Source: Siphonodentalium dalli
Taxonomy: Eukaryota; Mollusca; Scaphopoda; Gadilida; Siphonodentaliidae
Direction: 5' to 3'
DNA: 64,000 nt
NCBI GenBank assembly: GCA_032622095.1
Contig: CP136068.1
Location: 55,944,025-56,008,024, forward strand
The notes under the pieces are model-generated. The model ran no database searches. It was not told the DNA's origin and saw nothing but the letters and a program-made list of their open reading frames with translations. Positions 35,987 to 46,894 of this stretch are shown here, one piece after another. The position numbers were made by a program, and so were the translations under genes. How positions within the stretch are numbered: the stretch's first letter is position 1; each line of letters opens with the position of its first letter.

Positions 35987-38900
35987 GGGACCTTGTCAAA
36001 TTACAAGCGGAAATTCCGCCGGAGAACGGAGTTTTTTTCTCCGCTCTCCGCTAAAAACTCTGTTCTCCGCTTGTGAAATTTTAACGCACACAGGAGTTTT
36101 TCCTCCGCTGTAAACTCCGGTAGTAATTACAGCTAACTCCATTCAAATTGGCAGAAACTCCGCTGAATCCAGAGCTGAAACTCTGCTGTGGCGAGAGCGG
36201 AAACTTCGATGATGTCACGAGCTGAAACTGGAGCGGTATCAAACTCCTCTGTTAGGCCGGGGAGCTTGTCCAAATTAAATTGGAATTTCCGTCGGAGAAC
36301 TTTTATAAATAGAAGATTAAAGTCCCAAATAAATTATTCTCAAACCCCGGATTATATTATAGGCAACACATGTAGGCTATTTAGTATTTTCCCTGTCACA
36401 TTTCAATCCTACGTTTTGATGTGCCGCAAAACCGTCACGGTGGGTGACAAAGCCCCGAATATCTCGTGAAGCAAGTGCTATTAAGGGGGAAGTCAAATGA
36501 CCAATCCTTTTGAATGGGGATTTCCATGCAAACCACACCAACAAAAGTTATATATGAAACATTGTCTGGGAACTATTTACAGCAGCCATATGATTAAACA
36601 GACATAACATTTAACTGGCGGCTGGGTTTGGTAAATATGCAATTTTTGCTATAAATTTATTTTTGGAATTACAACTTGAAAAAAAAACAAAAAAATACAT
36701 AAACTTTCTCAATGGAACAAATTCTAAGCCGACCCGCCATATAAATGTGTATTGTTTTCAATACCGCACAACAGTCACACCCGGAAATATCTGCAATTTG
36801 TAACTTTTACTGCAGAGATTTGCATGGAAATGTCCATTAAAAATTGGTCACTTGACATCCTCATTAATTTGCTGCGTTGCCGAATTATGAAATTATACCG
36901 TAATCCAGTGCTGCCGTAAACAATGCAAATTTTGATTTTGTACGAGTAATTTTGCGATTAGGTAACTTGTCCTCATTTGGTTCATCGGTCACCCTTTAAT
37001 GTGCAAACCAGTATCAAAAGAAGAATAAAGACTAAAATAAATTATTCCCCCTAACCCGGTTTATAGTATACTTTCCGTGTGGCATGTTTCAATTTTGCAT
37101 TCTTTGTCAAACTCACTTTTAATGGTGAACGCAAAACAGGGGGTTTACAGCTAGCCTAAAAGGTTACACAGTCATCTCTACACGTGCAATATTTGCGACA
37201 TCGTCGGATCAGAGATATCTCTGGTCGGATTCTGAGAATACCGTTAACCCAGTGCTATTAGTAAACAATGCAAATCTTTATACATGCTCCCAATGATGCA
37301 GACAGCTAGTCGGCTTATTTGCCAATATTTGGTGAGTCAGCAGCGTGACAAAATTGGCGATTTCGTGATATCTCCCTATGGCTTGAGTATCAGTTGGTTT
37401 GGGCATCACTTGTCCTGCACCCTCTCCCTATTAAGTTTTACAAGTGTGGTATTTTAAGAGATCATATTCCACCAGTACAAAACCTTGGAACTTTTTGAAG
37501 TTTCGACAGGGAAACTTATAGTCGAAAGAATAACACAGGGAATATATTTCTTAATCATCACCTGTACGTGAAGGTCCCATCAGGGCCATCACGAAATTGC
37601 ATGATATAATTGACTTTGTGAATTTTGTTTCTAAGCATCGTGTTAAGGGAACCGGTGTTCTGAAAAAGGTGCATCTATTCCGAGATACTATTTGTTGCAG
37701 AACACCGGTCTTTCCAATTACGGTACTGATTGCATATGTATAGGAAAAGATGGATGGCGACGAGTCGCTAATGGTGAAAACTATTTTAAACTCTGTTAAT
37801 TTGGCACCCGGAACGATTTTATCGCTGCCGAGTTGTAGCTGAGTATGTTATTTATAGGAAACAGGCGACATATGCCCGATATTTTGTGTTTAGTGCTTTT
37901 ATCTGAGATAAGTTTGTCCGGGCACCTGCAAGGTTTTAAAAGCCTGCATAACTTGAATATATTATATTAGGATACCGATATATAAACTCTATTAAACACT
38001 TATTTTTGGGACTTTATGTCCAGTAACTGTGGAACTATTTATAGGCTTTAAATTATAGCAGCCTGGTATCTTGAAAAGTTTAAAATTAATTGGGTCTCTT
38101 GAACCTCATTCGGCCGGAGTCATTGGAAATTGACACGAAATAGACCTCGTACAGTATACTCCAAGCGTAAAAATGTCGTTATTTGAATATTCATCATTAT
38201 TTAGACCGAGAAACATTTCCAATCACAGTCCAATGGGGAGAAAATAGTCAAATATTATGGGAGGCTAAATGAAATGTACAGAAGCATAATCCAATTGTGT
38301 TGAAACGAAAATTAAAAAATCATTTAACCAAATAACACAACCCAGCCAGAAGATTGAATCTGCCGGTTTAATATGAGTGACAGGCCATGGGGCGGAGCTA
38401 AAAGGGAATCCACCAATCGCGTAACGAATAGATAAATAGTGAAGAAATTGCACAATGGCTTGCCGACAAAATACTAAACAATTAGTGATAAATGAATTAT
38501 AACTAGATGAATATGCAGATTGTGAACCGAACTTGCTAGAATATTAGATACTATGACAATCAGTGATGAATAAAGTGTACTTTGGTACGAATAAAGTGTA
38601 CTTCAATGCGATAAAAGTGAAATGACATGATTTACGTGTTATATATAATAAAGTACGGACTCGGAATCGAAAAAGAGCATGCATCGATCACTAATTATTA
38701 CTGCCAATTAATCAAACAATACCTAATATTATAAAACAATGCAAACAACATGTTAACAGAGGGGTAAATCGTAGATAAGCTACAGTGCAAGTATGACTGA
38801 ATTAATTCTTCTTTGCCATTCATATATGGCTGATAATAAAATACGGGGTGTGTTTCCTAGTAGAACGGAGTTTTATATATGTAGGTGGAACACTCAGATG

Positions 38901-39166
38901 TGAGCGCATTCAAATCCAGCGGACTTCGATGGAAACTCCGCAGTAATTCCGATGAACGTAACAAAACTCCGCTATAACGTCACGGAAACTCCGTTACGTC
39001 GTAACAAAAACTCCGCCGGAAACTTCGCTATAACTCCGATGAAATTAACAAAAACTCTGGCGTGTTTTACGCTATTTACCTTACAGGAGAGCGGAGTTTT
39101 TAGCGGAGAGCAGAGAAAAAACTCTGTTCTCCAGCGGAATTTCCGCTTGTAATTTGACAAGGTCCC
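35987..39166. mobile_element. PIF/Harbinger-like non-autonomous element (3180 bp)
   Basis: Terminal inverted repeats of ~80 bp start GGGACCTTGTCAAATTACAA on both strands. The target duplication is TTA (35984-35986 and 39167-39169) and removal restores an R2 phrase, GAGTTATGGCCCTGGC. GG(G) ends and a TTA/TAA duplication are typical of PIF/Harbinger. Both subterminal zones are dense in CGGAGTTTT / AAAACTCCG motifs. A further GGGGAGCTTGTCCAAATT at 36256 looks like a second internal left end. The interior has diverged repeats (for example around 36315 and 37020). No transposase is seen; the longest open frame (36188-36469) is not recognised. Confidence 0.85.
37651..37709. repeat. 59-nt hairpin inside the Harbinger-like element
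   Basis: ACCGGTGTTCTG and CAGAACACCGGT are perfect complements 35 bases apart. Confidence 0.8.
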
Positions 39167-39372
39167 TTATGGCCCTGGCTTCGCAATTATTTGACCCAGT
39201 GACCTCATTTCAACAAATCTGAATGTGAGTCACCTAGGGAACATCCACACCAAATATTAACCCATTCGGTCCTTTAAAGAAGATGTTCAAAGAATTGTTG
39301 ACGGATGGACGGCTCGACGGACGGACGACGGACAAGGAGTGATGACCATAGCTCCACCGGAGACTTCGTCTC
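39167..39372. repeat. R2 module, right of the Harbinger insertion, and R2 3' end
   Basis: GGCCCTGGCTTCGCAATTAT, then ACGGACGGACGACGGAC and CTCCACCGGAGACTTCGTCT. Confidence 0.9.
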
Positions 39373-39640
39373 AGATGCCATCAGTTCGAAAAGACACAAG
39401 GAAATATTTCTTCACAAACCGTGTTATACAAGACTGGAACTCTCTCCCACAATGAATCATTTCAGCTGGAAGCCCTCACCAGTTCAAATCTTACAGACTC
39501 ATACTTTTATGACAGGAAGTGTGCGTTTGATGATAGTACTTGATAGATATCCACAATGTACTGGAAGGACATATTATTAGCTCTAAATGTAAAACTTATT
39601 CACTGCTTGTTACTGGAACTAGAAGTCACAAGACTTGTTC
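39373..39640 (+). pseudogene. LINE 3' end fragment
   Basis: Encodes RKYFFTNRVIQDWNSLP and, after a stop and shifts, SYFYDRKCAFDDST, the usual C-terminus of CR1/Jockey-like ORF2 proteins. A related 3' end lies at 43846-44236. Only the last ~50 codons and the 3' untranslated part remain. Confidence 0.75.
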
Positions 39641-39744
39641 CGTGATCTTGATGATAATGATGAAAATGGACATACAGACAAATGGTGGATGGTTGATCCG
39701 GATGTTGGCATACATGATATGGATACACATAAAAACATACTCAC

Positions 39745-39816
39745 ATTAGACACAAGCTTGAATGTATGATCAAAATCAGCCGGGGTAAACTTTCTAAAAC
39801 CAGCCAGCTTTGTTCG
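39745..39816 (-). CDS. NMT: N-myristoyltransferase, coding exon (third found)
   Basis: Twenty-four codons on the minus strand: RTKLAGFRKFTPADF then DHTFKLVSN. The acceptor is a strong TTTCTTTCTTTCACAG and the donor is GTGAGT, phase 0 at both ends. It is recognised because it fits exactly between the flanking NMT exons (KLPE before, YLQKF after) and has the same length as the TAGLR..LL linker of known NMTs. This small exon is separated from the next by a 28.1-kb intron. A 47-bp minisatellite lies just upstream of its acceptor. No defects. Confidence 0.93.
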
Positions 39817-39836
39817 CTGTGAAAGAAAGAAATATT

Positions 39837-40080
39837 TACTGTACATAGATACTAGAGTGTATACAAATTATATACTAGTTAGTAATGTACATAGATACTA
39901 GAGTGGTACACAATTTATATACTAGTTAGTACTGTACATTGATACTAGAGTGGTGCATAAATTATATACTAGTTAGTACTATACACAGGTACTAGAGTGG
40001 TACACAAATTATATACTAGTAATAGTACTATACATAGATACTAGAGTGGTACACAAATGATATACTAGTTAGTACCAGTT
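39837..40080. repeat. minisatellite, ~47-bp unit, five copies
   Basis: Units begin GTACATAGATACTAGAGTGG and end TATATACTAGTTAGTA; starts are near 39841, 39887, 39934, 39981 and 40030. On the minus strand most units contain TACTAAC, the classical branch-point sequence. The array abuts the NMT exon 3' splice site. Confidence 0.92.
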
Positions 40081-40485
40081 GGCACATAACTTTATATGAT
40101 TTACAAAAAGCTAAAATTAGTCGCCTTATAAAAGTTAATTAAACCTCCACAGTTAAATTTAAAAAATCAAATCAGCAAATAATTCACATAATGTCAATTT
40201 CTCCCAACAAAAAACAAGTTCTCATTCTTTTTAAGAATAAAAGGCCGTCCGGCCACAGTGTCCCCCGAAAAAGTGGCTTTTCTGAAAAAAATAACAAGGA
40301 CCCTAAATCCGATACTAAATTTCAGAACAATCCAACCAGTGTTTACCTTCATTAATGCTGGCTGTGTTATTTGTTACCAGATGATCTGTTCAGTGAATAA
40401 ACAAGAAATCATCGGAAAAAAGTTCATATTATATTTTCATATAAGAAATCAATATTCCATATTTGAGAGCAACCAGACAAAAATG
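40081..40485. other. NMT intron, no gene seen
   Basis: A 77-residue open frame (40258-40491) has no recognised domain. No clear repeat. Confidence 0.45.
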
Positions 40486-40800
40486 GGTTGATTGTACCCA
40501 TATTCGAACTTGACCTGTATTTCGAGCTGAGAAACGCACATTCCAAATTTGGTTCAAGTATGATCACACAAACTGAAGTTATCATCCAGAAACCAGAAAA
40601 TTACAAAATTCTAAGTAAAAAAAGGGCCATAACTCTCGCAAAAATGGGCGGAGCAAACCCATATTCGAACCTGACCTGTATTTTGGTCTGATAAACTCAC
40701 CTATGAAATTTGTTTTGATCTAATAACCGAAACTAAAGTTATCATCTGGAAACCATTTCCGGACGCACACACACACGGACGGACGCACACCGACTATTTT
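40486..40800. repeat. R3 element copy
   Basis: ACCCATATTCGAACTTGACC, AAAAAGGGCCATAACTC and a CACACACGGACGGACGCAC tail. Confidence 0.75.
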
Positions 40801-40947
40801 ACGGGTGACAAAAATATCAACTGCTAATGTATGCATCACATGTACATGAAATGCTTATTAAAGTTAAATCACTTCTTCCATTTACTTTAGATTGAGTTGC
40901 TCATATGCAAAATTTTAAATAAATCAGAAATAAACGTTCTTAGTTTC

Positions 40948-41051
40948 ATTGGATATTTGGGGGATTTGAGCATGAAAACAGGGTGTGAACGAGATTACAA
41001 ACTGTTGCTGCCTTCACACTGTTTTCACGCTTGAATCCACAAATATCCAAT
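40948..41051. repeat. 104-nt hairpin with ~41-bp arms
   Basis: ATTGGATATTTGGGGGATT..AAAACAGGGTGTGAA pairs with TTCACACTGTTTT..AAATATCCAAT with a few mismatches. Confidence 0.85.
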
Positions 41052-41776
41052 AATACAGGGTATGCTTATTTCCCTTGTAAATAGTTCATAAAAAAAATTG
41101 AAAGAAACTGTGAAAATAACTCTTTATTGGCGTTACAAGCAAGAAACAAGATCAATTTTTGTGGCGCATCAAATCTCTGGGTACATTCCATGTGGTTACA
41201 CAGAACAGCACCCCAGCAACTTCCTGTTAATAAATGGTGACTATATCTATACAGTAAAATCTCTCCAAACCAAACACGCTTCAGATCACCCCTGCTGTTC
41301 GGTTTATAGATAATCACACTATGATCGGAATGTCATTACTATGAGTTGTCAAAACACAACCAACTCAATTTAACTTTATTCAATAAAGTACCAAATAAAC
41401 TATAAATAAGAATAGATAAAACATGGTATAATCAGGTATAATGAGAATTAAAATCATGGTATATTAAGACATAATACATGCATATATAAGACAGGAAATG
41501 ATTAATTTTACGGCGATTCATAGTTGTTGAAAATGTCGCCAACAAATGTAATACAGGTATATTAGTTTCGTACTCTTGTATATGCATACAGATATAATTA
41601 GCATTCTTCTGTTCGGCGATCGCAGCAGGTGTCTGTTTAGATAACTGTATGCTTATTTCACACATTGAGTGAACAATGGTGACTTCACAAAGAATAGAGC
41701 ACTGACACTTTGTTTTTTACATCAATCATTGCACTGAGTTGGACTCTTATTTTTACGACCACTGTCCAAACCAAAC
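41052..41776. other. NMT intron, no gene seen
   Basis: A TCGGTTTATAGA phrase near 41299 resembles AT-rich repeats at 43090-43230. Open frames here are not recognised. Confidence 0.45.
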
Positions 41777-42074
41777 AATAAAGCTGCTTTCACCAGCTTT
41801 CACAGAACTGCGGTCAATGCATGTGGCTTGACGTATGCAGCTATCAGGTTAGGCGCAATGTTTCAAACCATACATATATCACTGGCACTTTCACAGGGTT
41901 GTGGCTGAAGCAGTTAAATGCATCCAATTTCTAAAAGTTTTGAAATTGAATGCATTTAACTGCGTCAGCTGCAACCCCGTGAAAGCGCCAGTGATATATA
42001 TGTATGGTTTGAAATGTCGCGCCTGACAAGATAGCTGCATGCTTTGGCTGGAGGTCTGTGAAAGCAGCTTTATT
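41777..42074. mobile_element. 298-bp foldback element
   Basis: AATAAAGCTGCTTTCAC at the left is complementary to GTGAAAGCAGCTTTATT at the right. The two ~140-bp arms remain largely complementary to the centre at about 41943 (CAATTTCTAAAAGTTTTGAA). It contains no gene and no clear target duplication. Confidence 0.85.
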
Positions 42075-42394
42075 CTCTAAAATACGCGATGGTTGTGTAT
42101 TGTCACCGACACAGTTTTAATCAACCTGTCACAATGAATAAGCCGTCACAAAAACGACCTCTCAGAGTTGAATGTAGACCAGAAATTTAAACTTAATTGA
42201 AGGTCACTGAAAAAAATGCCCCCGACGAATGTGGCAGGTTTTAAGGATTTACAGGTTTCAGATCCCTATACTACAAACTGTAGGAGGAATTGATATCACC
42301 AATAGGATACAAAGTGCATATTCACTAAAAATGTGGCACATCTTCAATGTGTCGAGAAAGGGTCAACAACTCTAAAATAAAAAAATTAAACCAT

Positions 42395-42925
42395 TTCTAT
42401 GTAAAAAAAAAAGGATATAACTCTGCCAAAATGCCGCCGACTGAACTCAAAATCGCAGGTGCGCAGATTTCTATGCTGGTTAACATCTGTGCCAAGTATT
42501 AAAAAAATTGACTGGAAAATGACAGAATACAGGCTCAGACAAAAGATGCATCCCAGGATTACTATTCTATGTTGAAAGAGGGTAATAACTACACCAAAAT
42601 GACTCAGACTAAACTCAAAATCACAGGTGCGCAGGCTCTCATGCTGGTTGACATCCATGCCAAGTTTAAAATAAATCGACTGGAAATTGACAGAATACAA
42701 GCTCGGACAAAAGATGCGTCCCAGGATGAACAATTATATGTTGAAAAAAGGGCAATAACTCTGCCAAAAAGAGTACAACCATACTCAAAATCGCAGGTGC
42801 GCAGTTTCTCATGATGGTTGATAAATATGTGCAAAGTTTTTAAAAAATTGACCAGAAAATGACAGAACAGGCTTGGAAAGACGCACACACACAAGGATGA
42901 GTCATTACTATAGTCCTCCGACGAA
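42395..42925. repeat. R4-related module array
   Basis: Three ~165-bp modules with GGATATAACTCTGCCAAAA, CTCAAAATCGCAGGTGCGCA, CTATGCTGGTTAACATCTG and ACTGGAAAATGACAGAATAC. The end has CGCACACACACAAGGATGAG and CCTCCGACGAAATGTTGGGG. Confidence 0.8.
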
Positions 42926-43308
42926 ATGTTGGGGGGACAAAAAGGATCCCTAGTTTACACCAAAACCAACAAGAGCTCAGCATCATGCATATGTCAGATC
43001 TACCGCATGTGTGTTCTTGGTATCGCTTTCCGCATTTTGGAGGTAAAATTAATGTACTTGTTCACTTAAGGACTAGAAAAGCCATCCGGTGTTCAGAATA
43101 GAAAGGATTCGGTTTACACAGGTAATTTTTAGTGAGAATGAACTTGGGTGAATTCGGGACTGAACAATTTGTTCGGTATGGAGAGGGATTCGTTTTATAG
43201 AGGGTCTGGTTTGAAGAGGTTTTACTGTAGTAACATGCTATATTCCATAACATGCTGCACCAGCACAGCTCTCATCACGAAAGGGTTAAAGTAAGATTTC
43301 ACACAAAC
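42926..43308. repeat. NMT intron with GGTTTATAGAGG-type dispersed repeat
   Basis: GATTCGGTTTACACAGGTAA and TTCGTTTTATAGAGGGTCTG / GGTTTGAAGAGGTTTTACTG belong to a repeated pattern also glimpsed at 41270-41310. Confidence 0.45.
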
Positions 43309-43417
43309 CTCTGGCAACTTGTATAGCTTTAATGTTCTCTGCATAGTCATATTCCTACTTAAATGTGAAAACTTCACTTCTATCAGCTTTCTTGGGTTCA
43401 AAGATCTATGCCAATAT
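43309..43417 (-). CDS. NMT: N-myristoyltransferase, coding exon (second found)
   Basis: On the minus strand this 109-nt exon supplies the last base of an Arg codon and then 36 codons: [36 protein letters not shown]. The acceptor is ATTTTTCAG and the donor GTTTGT. Incoming phase 2 matches the outgoing AG of the exon at 59177, giving [11 protein letters not shown]; outgoing phase is 0. [12 protein letters not shown] and [13 protein letters not shown] are among the most conserved stretches of NMTs and line the peptide and CoA sites. Intact. The donor GTTTGT is weaker than the others. Confidence 0.96.
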
Positions 43418-43689
43418 CTGAAAAATATTGAAAGTCAGATTGCTAAAGAATGCTTTGAATGTCTGAAATGGGTTAAAATTATCATCATACACCGTTGGAA
43501 AGATTCTATCTATATGGCCAAATATCCACGTCAATAGGTGATTCTTGTTACAATGTAATAATAGTTTTGGCGTGAATGAGAATTTTTGGGAAACTGAGTC
43601 AATTATCATATCTGCTCCATCATTAAACAGACATCAATCATTTGAACCTCCAAACTATATTTAGCTAAGACCATTAAAGTAAGGAAAAT
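43418..43689. other. NMT intron, no gene seen
   Basis: AT-rich; no recognised repeat or coding block. Confidence 0.45.
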
Positions 43690-43845
43690 TTGATGGCTCC
43701 CATCTAGTGGTCACCCAAAAGATTCATGTGATGTTTGGTGATGATCGGATCAGGGACGTGGTCTGTCGGGGTGTGCCAAAGGATTTAGTCATGCAAGGAG
43801 CAAAATCCGAGATGGCTGCCATGTTTTTCACCAAAAATTTTTCAT
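43690..43845. repeat. R1 module (variant)
   Basis: GATGGCTCCCATCTAGTGG, TGATGATCGGATCAGGGACG and AAAGGATTTAGTCATGCAAG. Confidence 0.8.
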
Positions 43846-44236
43846 ATTCGATGCACAGATCAATAGTGTTCAAGAAAGCCAACCAAGTACTTGGCATATC
43901 AACAGAACCTGCACACAATTAGACATTCCGACATTCAGAGTCCTATATATCAGCATGGTCCGGCCTATTATCGAATACTGCAACACAATCTAGAACCCAT
44001 ACCTGAAGTACCAAAAAGAATTCAACGAAGGGCACAAATAAGAAGTATTTCTTCACAAACCGTATTATACAAGACTAGAACTCTCACCCAAAATTTATCA
44101 TTTCAGCTGAAAGCCTAGACCAGTTCAAATCTTACATAGACTCCTACTTTTACGACAAGAAGTAAGCGTTTGATGACAACACTTGATAGATATTCACGAT
44201 GTACTGCATGTTACCGGAACTAGAAGTCACAAGACT
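43846..44236 (+). pseudogene. LINE 3' end fragment, internally deleted
   Basis: Plus strand gives FKKANQVLGI, a shifted SYISAWSGLLSN, KKYFFTNRIIQD, then FIISAESLDQFKSYIDSYFY. Same ORF2 C-terminal type as at 39373. Several frameshifts and stops. Confidence 0.8.
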
Positions 44237-44350
44237 TCAAAATCCAAGATGGCTGCCAGCTGCCACGTTTTTCATAAAAAAAAGTTTCATATTCGATCGC
44301 TCCCATCAAGAGGTAATCCTGAACACTGCAGTAAATTTTCAAAACAATTC
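44237..44350. repeat. R1-like module, left flank of the DIRS element
   Basis: AAAATCCAAGATGGCTGCC and TAAATTTTCAAAACAATTCT. The same phrase occurs uninterrupted at about 50251 (TTTTCAAAACAATTCTCTAA), showing where the next element inserted. Confidence 0.75.
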
Positions 44351-44423
44351 TCCGAGACCCCAATGTTTGTTTGGGAAATAAACAAATACAGCATTCATAG
44401 GAAGCCCATAGAGGGCACAGCGA
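44351..44423. repeat. split direct repeat B2
   Basis: 73 bases starting CCGAGACCCCAATG and ending GGGCACAGCGAA; matches B1 at 45465-45537 with three differences. It forms the 3' end of the element. Confidence 0.92.
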
Positions 44424-45248
44424 ATTTATTGTGCTCGATGTAAACAGTAAGTAAAGTCGTTTCGTTCCTTGGACTACGGATACTGGCAGCATGCCCATGA
44501 AGTCTCTCCCAACATCACTGACATTCTGTCCACATGTATCATATAACATTGACACAATGTGCCAAAAACAATTCAGGAATACTGCTGAAAAACACCGATA
44601 GCAGGCATACGCCCCAAACAGCATTGATGCTTAGTGATACCGCTTATACCGGGCACACACCCAGCATGCATAGAAAGCACATCATCAAGAATCTGGGATA
44701 ATTATCCCTCCATGCTTCAAGCAGCACTTAAAGATACAAGAATAACTTAACACATATCGTGAACATATCATGCAGCTCTGTTGATCGATACCGATCAAGA
44801 ACACACAGGCTCTAAGATTTTAATACTCCAGCCTGATAAATAATCACCACCAAAACGACGACACCAATTAAGGAGGAACACACTCATATGAATTAATTGT
44901 GAAATCCGCAGCCCGTACATACGCCACCACCAATATCCGCAGTCGAGGACGAAACAACTAGAAAAAGAAAGAAAAAACGTTCAATATATACATGTATATA
45001 CATATAGACATGAATGCACATCATAATTATAACACTGACAATGATCTCAATTAGTATGTCATGCATATACTATAACACTCAGAGGCTTCGTGTGCATGTT
45101 ATCGTTGTGTTAAAATTCAATATTTTTCCCCAAAAACGAGTTACGTAGAAATTGTTAGCAAAAGTTTCTATGTTTCATATGCATCTCCATTGCATGTATA
45201 CGTGTACTGATTGTACAAATAATTCTTAAGCTTATATATATATGCTTA
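44424..45248. other. non-coding region of the DIRS-type element between A2 and B2
   Basis: No open frame of interest; a short ATATACATGTATATACATAT microsatellite near 44984. The role is unknown. Confidence 0.6.
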
Positions 45249-45464
45249 AAATAAACAAACGATCGCTGTGTCTCTACAGGTGCGAATGACCCTGGACCAA
45301 TCAGCACGGATTGACGTTACCTTACACAATTCGTGCTGAGTACCAAACTATGCGCAATCATGCGCTACAATCTATAACAGCTTGATTTCCCAATCAAACA
45401 TTAACCTCTCGGAGAAATCAGTTCCATTCTAATTCGTTCCTCAAACGAATAGAACTATATTTAT
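45249..45464. repeat. split direct repeat A2
   Basis: 216 bases containing GGTGCGAATGACCCTGGACC and ACAATCTATAACAGCTTGAT; matches A1 (49465-49680) at about 93-95% by eye. Confidence 0.93.
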
Positions 45465-45537
45465 CCGAGACCCCAATGTTTGTTTGGGAAATAAACAAAC
45501 ACAGCATACATAGGAAGCCCACAGAGGGCACAGCGAA
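45465..45537. repeat. split direct repeat B1
   Basis: Copy of B2 placed immediately next to A2, forming the A2/B1 junction expected of split direct repeats. Confidence 0.92.
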
Positions 45538-45586
45538 AAGCCCCAAAGGAAAGGGGTTTGTTACAAAATCTAATTGATTTAAATAT

Positions 45587-46573
45587 TTAGAGGCCCAAAT
45601 TCATAGAAACGCCCATCAAACTTTCCAATGATTCGTGCACATAACCACTTTTCCATCTGCCGTGTTTTTTGAACAATCTGTCAGGAATACTTCGATTCGC
45701 TGCTCGAGTTGCTCCTCCAGATCTGAGACTATGCAACCCAAAAGCTTTGATATCATGAACTATGTCTGAGAAACCCTGAATGAAAATGTCTCTAAATCTT
45801 GAATACGTTAAAGGAACATTGTCAGCTCTTAATTTATATCCACAGAAATCTCAGTCAAACGACGAAAAATGAATTCATAAGAACTTTCGTCAATATTGGA
45901 AAGAGTAAGATACTCCTCAAGGTTCTTCGCAGGACATAGCTCAGTTCCAGTTCGCCCAATAACGATCCACGAACCATCACGATAAACATCCGTTTTCGAT
46001 TTTTCAATGAAGAGAGACAAATGTGTCGTAGTTATTTCAATATCATTTTGTTTTATATTTAGCACTTCGCACGATCTCAGAAAACCCCAAAAGTAACATA
46101 ATGAGCAAGCGCATATCTTTCAACGAAGATCGATCACATTGACTATAAAAATCCTTTATATGGTCTATAGATATAGGCTCTTTCTTAATACTGGGTCTTG
46201 ACAATCTCCGCTTCCCAGCTTCCAAAACATTCTGAACCAACGAATTGTCAGTTGGAGACATTAAACCAATTAATCGGTGGACATATTGGATGGCATAATA
46301 AGCCGAAATAACAGGCGATACTGATTTTGCTTCTTGTATAATAGTTCTAAGATAAATCGCACAAGATAAAGGAGTCGCCGGAAGAATCTGTGTAACTCCA
46401 TGAAAACATGCCCATTTAGACCAGAGTTTAAAGGCATAAAAGTATTTTCGGTTAGTCGAAGATGCACGAGCATCGCAAAACAATTCTGGAAGCGTATAGG
46501 CAAGTTGTCTAAGGTCCTGGGGCAATTTTTCTATTTCCGATCCAAAAATATCTACAAACACACCTGAAAACAA
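45587..46573 (-). pseudogene. tyrosine recombinase of the DIRS-type element, two frameshifts
   Basis: Minus strand. The N-terminal SAM-like part reads LPELFCDARASSTNRKYF, LWSKWACFHG, then LIGLMSPTDNSLVQN. An extra T near 46083 shifts the frame; correcting it puts the first catalytic Arg in GFLRSCEVLNIKQNDI. A second one-base shift near 45833 leads to LRADNVPLTYSRFRD. The catalytic HxxR is in GLHSLRSGGATRAAN, the His/Trp box in KKHGRWKSG, and the probable nucleophile Tyr in GYVHESLE, ending at a stop at 45587. All catalytic motifs survive, so inactivation is recent. It would integrate the circular DNA copy of the element. Confidence 0.9.
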
Positions 46574-46606
46574 AAATATATTAATATATACGAAAACATT
46601 ATATCA

Positions 46607-46894
46607 TTACACATGAGTGAAATCAACTCTCAAAGCCATCATATAAAGATATTTTTCTCCAAATAGACCTCCACCCACTCTACTAGGAGTAAAGTATGAT
46701 TTTGTTGCCTGCCAACGCAAAACTCCTTTCACGAACCAATTGAAACTGAAATGTCCAACGCAAATTGAAGGCCAAAAATATGCTGAAGGCCATTCTGGCA
46801 CAATATGCTGAAAACTTTCCGATAAATAGCAACAAGCCATATTTCCGACTAACCTGAAAAGTTACCCATAATTCTGCTGTGGTTAAGGAGTCGA
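46607..46894 (-). pseudogene. broken C-terminal extension of the DIRS RT/RNase H protein
   Basis: Beyond the RT stop, the minus strand resumes with VPEWPSAYFWPSIC and runs to RVGGGLFGEKYLY and a stop at 46607. In DIRS-type proteins a VPxWPxxxFWP segment usually follows RNase H, so this is its continuation. It is separated from the main frame by about 90 bp that look like a small insertion. Confidence 0.65.

Noticed and set aside
35987-39166. Searching for a Harbinger transposase or Myb-like gene in the element
   Set aside because: Open frames are below 100 codons and lack a DDE or Myb-like pattern, so only a non-autonomous call is justified.
39837-40080. Regular ~47-bp repeats as a CRISPR array
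   Set aside because: The whole unit repeats without unique spacers and the window is animal nuclear DNA.
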